Origin: Chitinophaga pinensis
GTDB lineage: Bacteria; Bacteroidota; Bacteroidia; NS11-12g; UBA955
Direction of reading: 5' to 3'
DNA: 64,000 bases
NCBI GenBank assembly: GCA_945890895.1
Contig: CAMDDG010000005.1
Coordinates: 1 to 64,000, forward strand
Shown: piece by piece, positions 32,364 to 43,079 of the stretch
Layout of the letters: the number at the start of each line of letters is the position of its first letter
Numbering within the stretch: position 1 is the stretch's first letter
Notes under the pieces: generated by a model
Databases searched by the model: none
What the model was told of the DNA's origin: nothing
Seen by the model: the letters and a program-made list of their open reading frames with translations, nothing else
Position numbers and translations under genes: made by a program

Positions 32364-33215
32364 ATGTCGAAAACCAGAACCATTACCCCCGGGGAAATTC
32401 CGATTCCACAGTTACATCAATTTTTGATAGGATCGGTTGCGCCCCGCCCTATTTGTTTTGCAAGTACGGTGGATTCTAGTGGAGTACCTAATCTAGCACC
32501 ATTTAGTTTTTTCAATGTGTTCAGCGCAAATCCTCCGATTTTGATTTTTGCACCTAACAACAGTGGGAAAACGGGTGAGCCCAAGCACACTCTATTGAAT
32601 GTTAAAGAAGTACCAGAAGTAGTGATAAATATGGTGAACTTCGAAATGGTGGAGAAAATGAATGTGGCTGCAGCACCCTGGGATAGAGGGGTAAGTGAGT
32701 TTGAGAAAGCTGGTTTTACTGCGATAGGTTCGGAGTTGGTTAAGCCCTTTCGAGTAGCAGAATCGCCTGTACAAATTGAATGTAAGGTGTTGGAAGTAAA
32801 AGAAATGGGACAAGGTGGCGGTGCAGGTAATATCGTGATTTGTCAGGTAATGAGGATGCATATTTCTGAGGATATTCTGAACGAAGAAGGTAAAATTGAC
32901 CAACATAAGATTGATTTGGTTGGACGTTTAGGAGGAAGTTGGTACAGTACCTCTCGTCAGGATGCATTATTTCAGTTGGCTCAACCCATGGTGAAAACCA
33001 TTGGGTTTGATGCACTTCCTGAATTAGCAAAGGCCAGTAAAATTTTAACTGCCAATCAGTTGGGGCAACTTTCTGGATTGGTAGAATGGCCATCGGATGA
33101 TCTTAAAGCCGAAGCCAAATTATTAATTGAGAGCGGAAATTCGGAAGTAATGGCGAGTAAGCTTATCGATGAAGGTAAGATACAATTGGCATTAGCCGTT
33201 TTAATGATTTCTTAA
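32364..33215 (+). CDS. Flavin reductase family protein
   Basis: IGSVAPRPICFASTVDSSGVPNLAPFSFFNVFSANPPILIF, flavin reductase-like FMN-binding fold. Confidence 0.87.
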   Translation: MSKTRTITPGEIPIPQLHQFLIGSVAPRPICFASTVDSSGVPNLAPFSFFNVFSANPPILIFAPNNSGKTGEPKHTLLNVKEVPEVVINMVNFEMVEKMNVAAAPWDRGVSEFEKAGFTAIGSELVKPFRVAESPVQIECKVLEVKEMGQGGGAGNIVICQVMRMHISEDILNEEGKIDQHKIDLVGRLGGSWYSTSRQDALFQLAQPMVKTIGFDALPELAKASKILTANQLGQLSGLVEWPSDDLKAEAKLLIESGNSEVMASKLIDEGKIQLALAVLMIS

Positions 33216-33353
33216 TGTAACTGACTATTTAACCTAGTTGCATACTTCATACGTTTATTTCTTTGATAGATAGAGATTTTTACTTTTGCGAAAAACGCAA
33301 AAGTTGGTTAGGTTACTTGCACTAAATGCGTTGTACCTTCTTGACATTCTGTG

Positions 33354-33361
33354 TATCTTTG
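33354..33361 (+). promoter_or_regulatory. Putative -7 element TATCTTTG for yqeY-like gene
   Basis: TTG at 33331-33333, 20-bp spacer, TATCTTTG, then ATG at 33366. Confidence 0.55.
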
Positions 33362-33365
33362 CGGA

Positions 33366-33812
33366 ATGAATCTCATAGATCAAGTTAATGAAGGCATCAA
33401 GACGGCAATGAAAGCTAAAGATGCTGACAAATTAAGAGCATTACGAGGCATAAAAAGTGCATTTTTACTACTTCAAACTGCTGAAGGAGCATCTGAAGTT
33501 ACAGATGACATGTGCATTAAAGCGTTGCAAAAAATGGCAAAGCAACGTCGTGATTCATTAGAAATCTATGAACAGCAGGGAAGAGAAGATTTAGCTGCAA
33601 TTGAACGTGTTGAGTTAAAACATATTGAAGAGTTTCTGCCTGCTCAATTAAGTGAAGAAGAAGTAGTTGAAAAAATTAAATCCATTGTTTCTGAGTTAGG
33701 TGTAAGTGGCCCTGCTGCCATGGGTAAGGTTATGCCATTGGCTATGAGTCAATTGGGAGGACAAGCAGATGGAAAGTTGATTTCTAGAATAGTGAAAGAG
33801 GTACTTTCGTAG
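33366..33812 (+). CDS. GatB/YqeY domain-containing protein
   Basis: MNLIDQVNEGIKTAMKAKDADKLRALRGIKSA; ERVELKHIEEFLPAQLSEEEV; MGKVMPLAMSQLGGQADGKLISRIVKEVL. Confidence 0.92.
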   Translation: MNLIDQVNEGIKTAMKAKDADKLRALRGIKSAFLLLQTAEGASEVTDDMCIKALQKMAKQRRDSLEIYEQQGREDLAAIERVELKHIEEFLPAQLSEEEVVEKIKSIVSELGVSGPAAMGKVMPLAMSQLGGQADGKLISRIVKEVLS

Positions 33813-33908
33813 TTTTTGCGAAGATTTAAATTAAAGTTAAATAGTATGAATTGTGGTATTTTAACCTAAAAGCTACCGCAATTACATCCCCCGAAAAATA
33901 AGAGTAAA

Positions 33909-35447
33909 ATGACAAGAGAAGTAAGAGTGCGTTTTGCACCCAGTCCCACAGGACCATTGCACATAGGTGGTGTTAGAACCGCATTATATAATTATTTGTT
34001 TGCCAAGAAACATCAAGGAACCATGATTTTACGTCTGGAGGATACAGACCAGAATCGCTTTGTTCCAGGTGCTGAACAGTATATTAAAGAGAGTTTGGCT
34101 TGGGTAGGTATTGAAATTCAGGAAGGACCCGACCAAGGTGGGCCGCATGCTCCTTATCGTCAGAGCGAGCGCAAGCCCATGTATCGTCAGTATGCTGAAG
34201 GTTTGATTGAAAAAGGTCTGGCGTATTATGCATTCGATACTGAAGAGGAGTTGGAGGAAATGCGTAAGCGATTGGAAGCGAGCAAAATGCAACCGGCTTA
34301 CGATTCAGTGAGTAGAATGTCGATGAAAAATTCTTTGACATTACCTGCAGATGAAGTAAAGGCGCGCTTAGAACGAGGGGATAATTACGTAATACGCATC
34401 AAATTACCTCGAAAAGAAGAGGTTCGCTTTCATGATATTATTCGCGGATGGGTTGTTGTGAATACCGGCCAGATGGATGATAAAGTTCTATTAAAAGGAG
34501 ATGGAATGCCTACATATCATTTGGCGAACGTTGTTGATGATTATTTGATGGGTATTTCGCACGTTATTCGAGGTGAAGAGTGGTTGCCAAGCGCACCTCT
34601 TCATGTAATGTTGTATCGCTATTTGGGCTGGGAGGAAGTGATGCCTGAATTCGCGCATTTGCCTTTGCTGTTGAAACCCGAAGGGAATGGAAAATTGAGT
34701 AAACGCGATGGAGATCGTTTAGGGTTTCCGGTTTTCCCATTGAATTGGACGGATCCAAAAACAGGAGAAATGAGTTCTGGATATCGTGAATCCGGTTATT
34801 TCCCAGAGGCCGTTGTGAATATCTTGGCACTTTTGGGTTGGCATCCGTCTGACAACCAAGAAATGTTCAGCATGGAAGAACTAATTGAAGCATTTTCATT
34901 GGAAAAAGTGAGTAAATCGGGAGCAAAATTCGATGTCAATAAGGCATTTTGGTTCAACCAACAGTATTTGAATAAGTTTGATAACTCATTGGTACTGGAC
35001 ATGATTAAATCGGACTGGGAAGCCAATTATGGGGTTTTGGATTCTGAAGAGAAGAAGGAATATGCATCGAAAATAGTTTCATTAATAAAGGAAAAAGTTC
35101 AATTTGCGAAGCAGATAGTTCCTTCTGCACATTTCTTTTATAATCGTCCTGAAGAATTTGATGAACAGGTTGTTGCAAAAAAATGGAAAGAAAACACATC
35201 GGAGTTATTGCAAAAATTGGGCACATATTTCGTCGCTAACCATGCTATTTCTGCCGCAGATTTTGAAAATCAGTTTAAATTATATTGCGACGAAACAGGA
35301 ATTAAATCCGGTGAAGTTTTGCAACCTTTGCGTGTTTCGGTAAGTGGAGAAGCCATGGGGCCACCAATTTTCGAGATTTTGGCGATGTTGGGCAACCAAG
35401 AAGTGGTAAATCGCATCAATGCTTGTGTTGATAAATTGAGTAAATGA
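33909..35447 (+). CDS. gltX: Glutamyl-tRNA synthetase
   Basis: RFAPSPTGPLHIGGVRTALYNYLFAKKH, LRLEDTDQNR, KLSKRDGD. Confidence 0.97.
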   Translation: MTREVRVRFAPSPTGPLHIGGVRTALYNYLFAKKHQGTMILRLEDTDQNRFVPGAEQYIKESLAWVGIEIQEGPDQGGPHAPYRQSERKPMYRQYAEGLIEKGLAYYAFDTEEELEEMRKRLEASKMQPAYDSVSRMSMKNSLTLPADEVKARLERGDNYVIRIKLPRKEEVRFHDIIRGWVVVNTGQMDDKVLLKGDGMPTYHLANVVDDYLMGISHVIRGEEWLPSAPLHVMLYRYLGWEEVMPEFAHLPLLLKPEGNGKLSKRDGDRLGFPVFPLNWTDPKTGEMSSGYRESGYFPEAVVNILALLGWHPSDNQEMFSMEELIEAFSLEKVSKSGAKFDVNKAFWFNQQYLNKFDNSLVLDMIKSDWEANYGVLDSEEKKEYASKIVSLIKEKVQFAKQIVPSAHFFYNRPEEFDEQVVAKKWKENTSELLQKLGTYFVANHAISAADFENQFKLYCDETGIKSGEVLQPLRVSVSGEAMGPPIFEILAMLGNQEVVNRINACVDKLSK

Positions 35448-35506
35448 GGAATTTATCCTTATTTTCGCTTTAATTTACAGTTTAAAAAAATATTTATACA
35501 TATACA

Positions 35507-38500
35507 ATGTTCTCGTTTACTAGAATGAATGTAATCATCGGATGGGTGATGTTTTTAATTGCCTTGGTGGTGTACACGTTAACCTTAGAACCCTCTGTGA
35601 GTCTTTGGGATTGTGGAGAATTTGCTTCTGCAGCGTACAAATTACAAGTGGTTCACCCTCCAGGAGCTCCCTTTTTCTTAATGGTAGGTAGATTGTTCTC
35701 GCTGTTAGCAGGTAGTCCAGAAACAGTTGGATTTTGGATTAACATGTTGTCGGCTGTAGCTTCAGCAGGTACCGTAATGTTTACCTATTGGATTACGGTG
35801 TATTTTGCCGACAAATTGGTGGATAAAGATTCAGAAAACCGCGTTGTTCTGATTTTTGGTGCGGGTGTAGTTGCTGCTTTAACGAATACATTTATCGATT
35901 CATTCTGGTTTAGCGCTGTTGAAGCGGAAGTATATGCATTGAGTTCATTTTTTACTTCCTTAACATTTTGGGCGGTATTAAAATGGTATCAAATGAATGA
36001 TGATCGATATGCTGATCGTTGGTTGGTTTTCATTGCATTCATGATTGGACTTGCTTTGGGTACGCACATGTTGAATTTGTTGGTGATTCCAACAGTATGT
36101 TTGGCCTATTATTTCAAAAAGTACACAGTAACTCAGAAGGGACTAATATTGGCATTGGGAGCTGCTGCGTTGGCATTGGGTATCGTGATGAAAGTAATTT
36201 ACCCGGGTATTCCATGGTTACTAGCTAATCTTGATCGTTTGTTCGTGAATAGTTTCGGAATGCCATTCTACGCAGGTGCAATTGCTGCTATCGTATTGGT
36301 TTATGGCGGAATTATTTACCTACTCAAATACACGGAAGACAAAGGCAAGCACAATTTAAATGTGATTGTTTTGGCAACTGGGTTTGTGATTTTTGGTTAT
36401 TCATCTTACGCTATGGTTATTATTCGCAGTATGGCAAATCCTTCCATTGACATGAACAATCCGGAAGACCCGTACAAATTTTATGGATATATTACTCGTG
36501 AACAGTATGGTGATCGTCCATTAGGATATGGACCTTACTTTAACGCTCCTCAAACTGATTTTACAATTAAAGGTCAACGTTATTTTAAAGGCGCGGATAA
36601 ATACGAAAAAGGTGGGGATGTTTACGAACCAGTTTATGGTCCTGTTGATTTGGATCAAGACGGAATTGTAGAGGATTATAACACGATTTTCCCTCGTATG
36701 GGTAAGAGCAATAAGCCCAATGATGCGCGTGGCTTCCGTTCTTATGGTGGAATGCAAGATATTCAAAATGAGATCGACGAGTTAAATTCCATGAAGCAAC
36801 AGAAAAAATTGACTCCTGAAGAAGAAAATCGTTTGCAACAATTGAATTATCAAATTCCAAGTTTTGGAAATAATTTGACTTATTTCTTTAATTATCAAGT
36901 TAGATACATGTATTTGCGCTATTTCATGTGGAATTTTGTGGGTCGTTTTAATGATCAACAAGCTGTTTCAGGAAATACACGATTGGATGGAAATTGGTAT
37001 TCAGGAATTCCTTTTGTTGACAAATTTGTAGTAGGGGATGTGAATGAAATGCCAGATTATTATCAGAATCAAAAGGCGAGAAACGCCTATTATTTCCTTC
37101 CGTTGATTTTAGGGATGTTGGGTTTGGTGTTTCAATATGCTAAGCGAAATAAAGAATTTTGGTTAATTATGACCATGTTCATTTTTACAGGAGTTTTAAT
37201 TGTTGTATATACGAATCAACCTCCTTATGAGCCACGCGAACGTGATTATGCAGTAGTAGGATCATTTCAAATATTCTGTATTTGGGTTGGATTGGGTGTA
37301 ATTTCACTAGCAGATATTCTAAAGAAATATTTGGGTAAAACAGCAGCTTTAGTATCGGCGGCTGCAAGTTTGGTTTTGGTTCCTATTAATATGGGTGCTC
37401 AAAACTGGGATGACCACGATCGCTCGGGTAGATATATCGGTATTGATATGGCTAAAAACTTCTTGGAACAGTTAGAACCAAATGCAGTTTTATTCTGTAA
37501 TGGAGACAATGACACCTATCCTTTGTGGTATGCTCAAAATGTGGAAGGTATTAGAACGGATGTCCGTATAATTAACCAAGCCTTATTACCTACGGAATGG
37601 TATAGCTCAATTTTGTTGGATACAGTTTATAAATCTACTCCATTGCCATTAACTTTGACGAAAGAAGATTTACAAACAGGTAGTTTTGAATACGGTATTC
37701 CCGTAAATAGAACCAATACCAAATCGCGTAGCATTGAGTCTATTATTGCTGAAATTCGTGAATTAAGAAAGAAAAATGGTGGAGTAACAGAAAATATCAG
37801 TTGGGATGGATCTAAAGTCTATGTAAAGGTTGATAGACAATCTGTTATTAATGCTGGTGTTGTTTCAAAAGGTTATGAAAACTTAATTGTGGATAGCATT
37901 GAGTTTTCAATTGGGCAAGAATACTTATCCAAAGGAGATTTAGTAATTTATGACTTGATTTCAACTATGTCAAAACAAGGTTGGAAGCGTCCAATTTACT
38001 TTACTTCAGTTTCTGGTTATGATTTTGCAGGATTGAACAATTACTTGCAATTGGAAGGATTGGTTTACCGTTTAGTGCCCATTAATGGAGGTTCGCAAGG
38101 TGGACAACCCAATCGTATTGAACAGTTTAAACTTTACAATAACTTAGTAAATAAATTCAGATACTATGGAATGAAGGAAAAGGATAATTTCTATTTGGAT
38201 GATAAAGCGGCCTATGTTCCGGCAGATTTACAACAAATGGCTTTACTTCTGGCTTCATTTTATGGTGAAAAGGCGAATTATATTGAACAAATGCGTAAGC
38301 AATTCGCAACGAATCCTGAAATGATGAAGTCGCCTTCTCCCGAAGCAGGATTTGCAAATGCCGAAAGCTATTTCAATTTCTACAAGGATTCGGTTGAAAC
38401 ATTTAAGAAGCGTGGTATTGAAGTATTGAATCACATACGTAAAGAGATTCCTGAAAAAGTGATGCCGTTAAGAAGAGAATTCAAAGTAGAATATGGAATT

Positions 38501-38752
38501 GCTTTAATGACATTAGGTGATTTATCTGGTGCAAAGAAAATTTTAGATGAAAGTATTAATGAAAACATTCAGTACCATAATTTCTTTGCAAAATCAATTG
38601 ATGAAAGTGGAGAGGGCGGAATGTTTGCTCAACGTGAAATTTATGTATCTGAAGATTTGATTAAGAGAATTGTAAATACAGTACAAGCGAAAGGGAAAGC
38701 CGATTGGGCAGCTGAGTACAAAAGAAAAACAGCATCGTTTGTTAAGTATTAA
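35507..38752 (+). CDS. DUF2723 multi-pass membrane protein (PMT-like)
   Basis: YTLTLEPSVSLWDCGEFASAAYKLQVVHPPGAPFFLMVGRLFSL; multiple TM helices; NQPPYEPRERDYAVVGSF. Confidence 0.9.
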   Translation: MFSFTRMNVIIGWVMFLIALVVYTLTLEPSVSLWDCGEFASAAYKLQVVHPPGAPFFLMVGRLFSLLAGSPETVGFWINMLSAVASAGTVMFTYWITVYFADKLVDKDSENRVVLIFGAGVVAALTNTFIDSFWFSAVEAEVYALSSFFTSLTFWAVLKWYQMNDDRYADRWLVFIAFMIGLALGTHMLNLLVIPTVCLAYYFKKYTVTQKGLILALGAAALALGIVMKVIYPGIPWLLANLDRLFVNSFGMPFYAGAIAAIVLVYGGIIYLLKYTEDKGKHNLNVIVLATGFVIFGYSSYAMVIIRSMANPSIDMNNPEDPYKFYGYITREQYGDRPLGYGPYFNAPQTDFTIKGQRYFKGADKYEKGGDVYEPVYGPVDLDQDGIVEDYNTIFPRMGKSNKPNDARGFRSYGGMQDIQNEIDELNSMKQQKKLTPEEENRLQQLNYQIPSFGNNLTYFFNYQVRYMYLRYFMWNFVGRFNDQQAVSGNTRLDGNWYSGIPFVDKFVVGDVNEMPDYYQNQKARNAYYFLPLILGMLGLVFQYAKRNKEFWLIMTMFIFTGVLIVVYTNQPPYEPRERDYAVVGSFQIFCIWVGLGVISLADILKKYLGKTAALVSAAASLVLVPINMGAQNWDDHDRSGRYIGIDMAKNFLEQLEPNAVLFCNGDNDTYPLWYAQNVEGIRTDVRIINQALLPTEWYSSILLDTVYKSTPLPLTLTKEDLQTGSFEYGIPVNRTNTKSRSIESIIAEIRELRKKNGGVTENISWDGSKVYVKVDRQSVINAGVVSKGYENLIVDSIEFSIGQEYLSKGDLVIYDLISTMSKQGWKRPIYFTSVSGYDFAGLNNYLQLEGLVYRLVPINGGSQGGQPNRIEQFKLYNNLVNKFRYYGMKEKDNFYLDDKAAYVPADLQQMALLLASFYGEKANYIEQMRKQFATNPEMMKSPSPEAGFANAESYFNFYKDSVETFKKRGIEVLNHIRKEIPEKVMPLRREFKVEYGIALMTLGDLSGAKKILDESINENIQYHNFFAKSIDESGEGGMFAQREIYVSEDLIKRIVNTVQAKGKADWAAEYKRKTASFVKY

Positions 38753-38774
38753 AAATAAGTTGAATTAAAATAGT

Positions 38775-38808
38775 AAAGGAGTTGCATTTGGGTGCAACTC
38801 CTTTTTTT
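38775..38808 (+). terminator. Rho-independent terminator AAAGGAGTTGCA-TTTGGG-TGCAACTCCTTT plus T tract
   Basis: 12-bp perfect stem directly followed by TTTT. Confidence 0.85.
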
Positions 38809-38812
38809 CATT

Positions 38813-39562
38813 ATGATAAAAGAAAAAAATAAAACGCTTATTTATGGGATTCATCCTGTAATTGAAGCATTGGAATCAGGTAAAACTATAGACAAAGTTT
38901 GGTTGCAGGAGGGACAACTTCAGGGACAGTTAGCAGAGATAATTAGTATGTTGTTGAAGCGAAGAATTCAATGGAAACAAGTGCCCAGTGCCAAATTAAA
39001 TTCGTTAGTCAGAGGGAATCATCAAGGGGTAATTCTATCACTTTCATCGGTTGATTTTGCAACATTGGAGAATGTCGTTGCTGATGCATTTGCCAATGGT
39101 GAAGATCCTTTTATATTGGTATTGGATGGAATTACTGATGTGAGAAATTTTGGTGCTATAGCTCGAACCGCATCTTGTTTGGGTGTACATGGTATTTTAG
39201 TTCCTGAGAAAGGTAGTGCACCTATAGGACCCGACGCTGTAAAAACGTCAGCAGGGGCGTTGTTAAAAATTCCTGTTTGCAGAACTACTTCCATGTATCA
39301 CTCGTTGAAGTATTTGCAGAACAGTGGATTAAAGTTAGTTGGTGCCACTGAAAAAGCGCAAGATGTAATTTATGCATGTGATTTACAGGGTCCACTTGCG
39401 TTAGTAATGGGGAATGAGGAAACGGGCTTGAGCACTGACACGCTGAAACAATGCGATATAATTGCTAGAATTCCTCAATCTTTGGGTGGAGTAGATTCTC
39501 TGAATGTATCTGTGGCAACAGGTATGTTTGTTTATGAAATAGTTAGACAACGTACGGTATAG
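38813..39562 (+). CDS. rlmB: 23S rRNA (guanosine-2'-O-) methyltransferase RlmB / TrmH family
   Basis: IYGIHPVIEALESG, LDGITDVRNFGAIARTA, MGNEETGLS, GGVDSLNVSVATGMFVYEIVRQ. Confidence 0.9.
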   Translation: MIKEKNKTLIYGIHPVIEALESGKTIDKVWLQEGQLQGQLAEIISMLLKRRIQWKQVPSAKLNSLVRGNHQGVILSLSSVDFATLENVVADAFANGEDPFILVLDGITDVRNFGAIARTASCLGVHGILVPEKGSAPIGPDAVKTSAGALLKIPVCRTTSMYHSLKYLQNSGLKLVGATEKAQDVIYACDLQGPLALVMGNEETGLSTDTLKQCDIIARIPQSLGGVDSLNVSVATGMFVYEIVRQRTV

Positions 39563-39659
39563 GGCTATTTTAGACCGTTATTAGTTGTATTTATTACTCT
39601 CAACAAATTTCAAAACATATTCAATTCTTAAACTTCCAAAAAATTAACCCACTCCTAAA

Positions 39660-40784
39660 ATGAAAAAGATTCAAATGGTCGATCTATCAAGTCAATACCA
39701 AAGACTTAAGCATGAAATCGATCCAAGAATTCAGTCAATCATGGAGCAAGGTTATTTCATTCAGGGTCCTTCAGTGAAATTATTGGAAGAGGAGTTACAA
39801 GAATTCTTACAAGTAAAACACGTTATAGGAGTAGGCAACGGCACGGATGCACTTCAGTTGGCTTTTATGGCACTGGATTTACAACCGGGCGATGAGGTAA
39901 TCATCCCTTCATTTGCTTATGCTGCTTTGCCAGAAGTGTTATTATTACTTAACCTGAAACCTGTTTTTGTAGATGTTACTGCAGCAACATTTTGTTTGGA
40001 TGTAACCCAAATTGAACAAAAAATCACCAAGAAAACGAAGGCAATCGCTCCCGTTCATTTGTTTGGTGGGGTTGCTGAAATGGATTCAATAATTCAAATT
40101 GCAAAGAAATATGGACTGTTTGTAATTGAAGATGCTGCGCAATCTATAGGAGCTCAGTATTGCAGTGGTGCTACATATGGATTTGCTGGTTGTTTAGGGG
40201 ATATTGGTACTACATCTTTTTTCCCAAGTAAAAATCTAGGCTGTTATGGAGATGGGGGTGCCGTATTCACAAACAGTGATTTATTGGCGGAAAAAGTTCG
40301 TAAATTGGCCAATCACGGACAATCTAAAAAATATTTTCACGATATAGTGGGTGTAAATTCACGATTAGATACAATCCAAGCCGAAATATTAAGAGTAAAA
40401 CTGTCAAAATTGGTTGAGTATAATCAAATTCGGAATGATTTGGCGGATCAATATATAAGTGGTTTATCGGGAATTGATGATCTTATACTTCCTTCAAAAT
40501 CAACCCATTCAACACACGTTTTTCATCAATTTACTTTAAGAGTAAAGGGTAAATTTGCGACACGTGAACAATTTAGGCATTATTTAACAAACCAAGGTAT
40601 TCCGAGCATGGTTTATTATCCTTTACCTTTGCATAAACAAATTGCTTATTTACAAGATGTTCAATTAAAAGTGAGTGAGCAATTATGTGAAGATGTAATA
40701 AGTTTGCCAATTTGCCCTGAGTTAACACACGAAAACCAGGAGTACGTTATAAACAATATAAGACAATATTTTAAAAAGAATTAG
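39660..40784 (+). CDS. DegT/DnrJ/EryC1/StrS family sugar aminotransferase
   Basis: GVGNGTDALQLAFMAL, GDEVIIPSFAYAA, IEDAAQSIGAQY, TTSFFPSKNLGCYGDGGAV. Confidence 0.95.
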   Translation: MKKIQMVDLSSQYQRLKHEIDPRIQSIMEQGYFIQGPSVKLLEEELQEFLQVKHVIGVGNGTDALQLAFMALDLQPGDEVIIPSFAYAALPEVLLLLNLKPVFVDVTAATFCLDVTQIEQKITKKTKAIAPVHLFGGVAEMDSIIQIAKKYGLFVIEDAAQSIGAQYCSGATYGFAGCLGDIGTTSFFPSKNLGCYGDGGAVFTNSDLLAEKVRKLANHGQSKKYFHDIVGVNSRLDTIQAEILRVKLSKLVEYNQIRNDLADQYISGLSGIDDLILPSKSTHSTHVFHQFTLRVKGKFATREQFRHYLTNQGIPSMVYYPLPLHKQIAYLQDVQLKVSEQLCEDVISLPICPELTHENQEYVINNIRQYFKKN

Positions 40785-40788
40785 ACTA

Positions 40789-42096
40789 GTGAAAATTGCA
40801 GTTATAGGAACCGGTTATGTAGGATTGGTAAGTGGAACTTGTTTCGCAGAAACAGGAAATGATGTAATTTGTGTTGACATCGATCAAAATAAAGTGGATC
40901 GATTGAGCAACGGTCAGATTACCATTTTTGAACCCGGATTAGAAATTTTATTTAAGAGAAACTTAAAAGAAGGGCGTTTAAAATTTACCACGAAGATTGA
41001 AGAAGCAATTCAAGAAAGTTTGGTGATTTTTTTGGCACTACCAACACCTCCAGGTGAGGATGGATCCGCGGATTTGCGTTACGTTTTGGGCGTGGCGGAT
41101 CAGTTGGGTAAAATTATGACCGAATATAAAGTCATAGTAGATAAAAGTACGGTTCCAGTAGGTACAGCGGATAAAGTAAAAGCTGCAATTGCCCATAATT
41201 TTAAAGGGGAGTTTGATGTAGTTTCAAATCCAGAATTTTTGCGTGAAGGTGTCGCGGTTGACGATTTTATGAAGCCAGATCGGGTTGTTATAGGTGCTGA
41301 GTCTGAAAGAGCATTCGAAATTATGGATGAGCTCTATGCACCGTATGTTAGACAAGGCAATCCGGTAATGCACATGGACACAAGAAGTGCTGAACTGACC
41401 AAATATGCGGCCAATAGTTTTTTAGCCACTAAAATTTCATTTATGAATGAAATTGCCCGTTTGTGTGAGTTATTAGGGGCTGATGTTGATATGGTTCGTA
41501 AAGGTGTGGGTAGTGATGATCGTATTGGAAAACGTTTCTTATTTCCAGGAATAGGATATGGGGGAAGTTGTTTTCCTAAGGATGTAAAAGCATTGGTTCA
41601 TAGCGCATCCGAAGTTAATTATGATTTCAAAATATTAAAGGCAGTTGAAGACGTAAATGCAGCACAGAAAAAGGCCTTACTTCCCAAAATAGACAACCAT
41701 TTTGGCTCTATTGAGGGTAAAATGGTAGCGCTTTGGGGATTGGCGTTTAAACCTAATACCGATGATATTAGAGAAGCTCCTGCTTTGGAAATGATCGATG
41801 AACTAAAATCAAGAGGTGCGCATATTCGGGTTTATGATCCTGAAGCCATGATTAATGTAAAGAATACCATTTCAACGGAAGTAGAATATTGTGAGTCTCC
41901 CTATCAAGCAATTGAAAATGCTGACTTCTTGGTTATTGCTACTGAGTGGCCAGAATTTAGAACTCCCGATTTTGCCAAGTTGAAACTGGCACTTAAAAAT
42001 CAAGTTATATTTGATGGAAGAAATCTTTATGAGCTTGAAACCATGAGAAAACATGGCTTTGTATATTATAGCATTGGAAGAACAGATATAAAATGA
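40789..42096 (+). CDS. ugd: UDP-glucose 6-dehydrogenase (UDP-glucose/GDP-mannose dehydrogenase family); GTG start
   Basis: [50 protein letters not shown]. Confidence 0.94.
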   Translation: MKIAVIGTGYVGLVSGTCFAETGNDVICVDIDQNKVDRLSNGQITIFEPGLEILFKRNLKEGRLKFTTKIEEAIQESLVIFLALPTPPGEDGSADLRYVLGVADQLGKIMTEYKVIVDKSTVPVGTADKVKAAIAHNFKGEFDVVSNPEFLREGVAVDDFMKPDRVVIGAESERAFEIMDELYAPYVRQGNPVMHMDTRSAELTKYAANSFLATKISFMNEIARLCELLGADVDMVRKGVGSDDRIGKRFLFPGIGYGGSCFPKDVKALVHSASEVNYDFKILKAVEDVNAAQKKALLPKIDNHFGSIEGKMVALWGLAFKPNTDDIREAPALEMIDELKSRGAHIRVYDPEAMINVKNTISTEVEYCESPYQAIENADFLVIATEWPEFRTPDFAKLKLALKNQVIFDGRNLYELETMRKHGFVYYSIGRTDIK

Positions 42097-43079
42097 AAAA
42101 AGAGCGCGTCTTAATAACTGGAGCAGCTGGATTCTTAGGATCTCATTTATGCGACCGTTTTATCAAAGAAGGGTATCACGTAATTGGGATGGATAATCTT
42201 ATTACCGGTGATTTAAGAAATATTGAACATCTTTTTGGCTTGGCAGAATTTGAATTTTATAATCACGATGTTAGTAAATTCGTTCATGTTCCTGGAGAGT
42301 TAAAATATATTCTGCACTTTGCTTCTCCGGCAAGCCCAATTGATTACTTGAAAATTCCCATTCAAACATTAAAAGTAGGTTCTTTAGGTACACACAATCT
42401 TCTGGGATTGGCTATGGCTAAAAAAGCCAGAATCTTAGTAGCAAGTACCAGTGAGGTTTATGGAGATCCGACCGTACATCCCCAAACAGAAGAATACTGG
42501 GGAAACGTGAATCCAGTAGGCCCAAGAGGAGTATATGACGAAGCAAAACGATTTCAAGAAGCAATGACCATGGCATACCATACCTATCATGGCTTGGAAA
42601 CACGTATTGTTCGTATTTTTAATACGTATGGCCCCAGAATGCGATTGAACGATGGTCGTGTTTTGCCTGCTTTTATGGGACAAGCATTGCGGGGTGAGGA
42701 TTTAACTGTTTTTGGGGATGGAAGTCAAACCCGGAGTTTCTGCTATGTTGACGATTTGGTGGAAGGCATTTATCGTTTGTTATTAAGTAATTGTGCAGAT
42801 CCAGTAAATATTGGAAATCCCATGGAAATTACCATTGCTCAATTTGCTGAAGAAATAATAAAATTAACCGGTACCAATCAAAAAGTTATTTACCAACCTT
42901 TGCCTATTGATGATCCAAAGCAAAGGCAACCAAACATTGATAAAGCTAAATTCATCTTAGGTTGGGAACCGAAAATAAGCAGACAAGAAGGATTAAGAAT
43001 TACCTGGGAGTATTTTAGGTCTTTGCCTAAAGAACGATTATATGAAGAGGCGCATCATCGAGACTTCAATGCTAATTGA
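42093..43079 (+). CDS. UDP-glucuronate decarboxylase (UDP-xylose synthase), SDR family
   Basis: [63 protein letters not shown]. Confidence 0.93.
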   Translation: MKKERVLITGAAGFLGSHLCDRFIKEGYHVIGMDNLITGDLRNIEHLFGLAEFEFYNHDVSKFVHVPGELKYILHFASPASPIDYLKIPIQTLKVGSLGTHNLLGLAMAKKARILVASTSEVYGDPTVHPQTEEYWGNVNPVGPRGVYDEAKRFQEAMTMAYHTYHGLETRIVRIFNTYGPRMRLNDGRVLPAFMGQALRGEDLTVFGDGSQTRSFCYVDDLVEGIYRLLLSNCADPVNIGNPMEITIAQFAEEIIKLTGTNQKVIYQPLPIDDPKQRQPNIDKAKFILGWEPKISRQEGLRITWEYFRSLPKERLYEEAHHRDFNAN

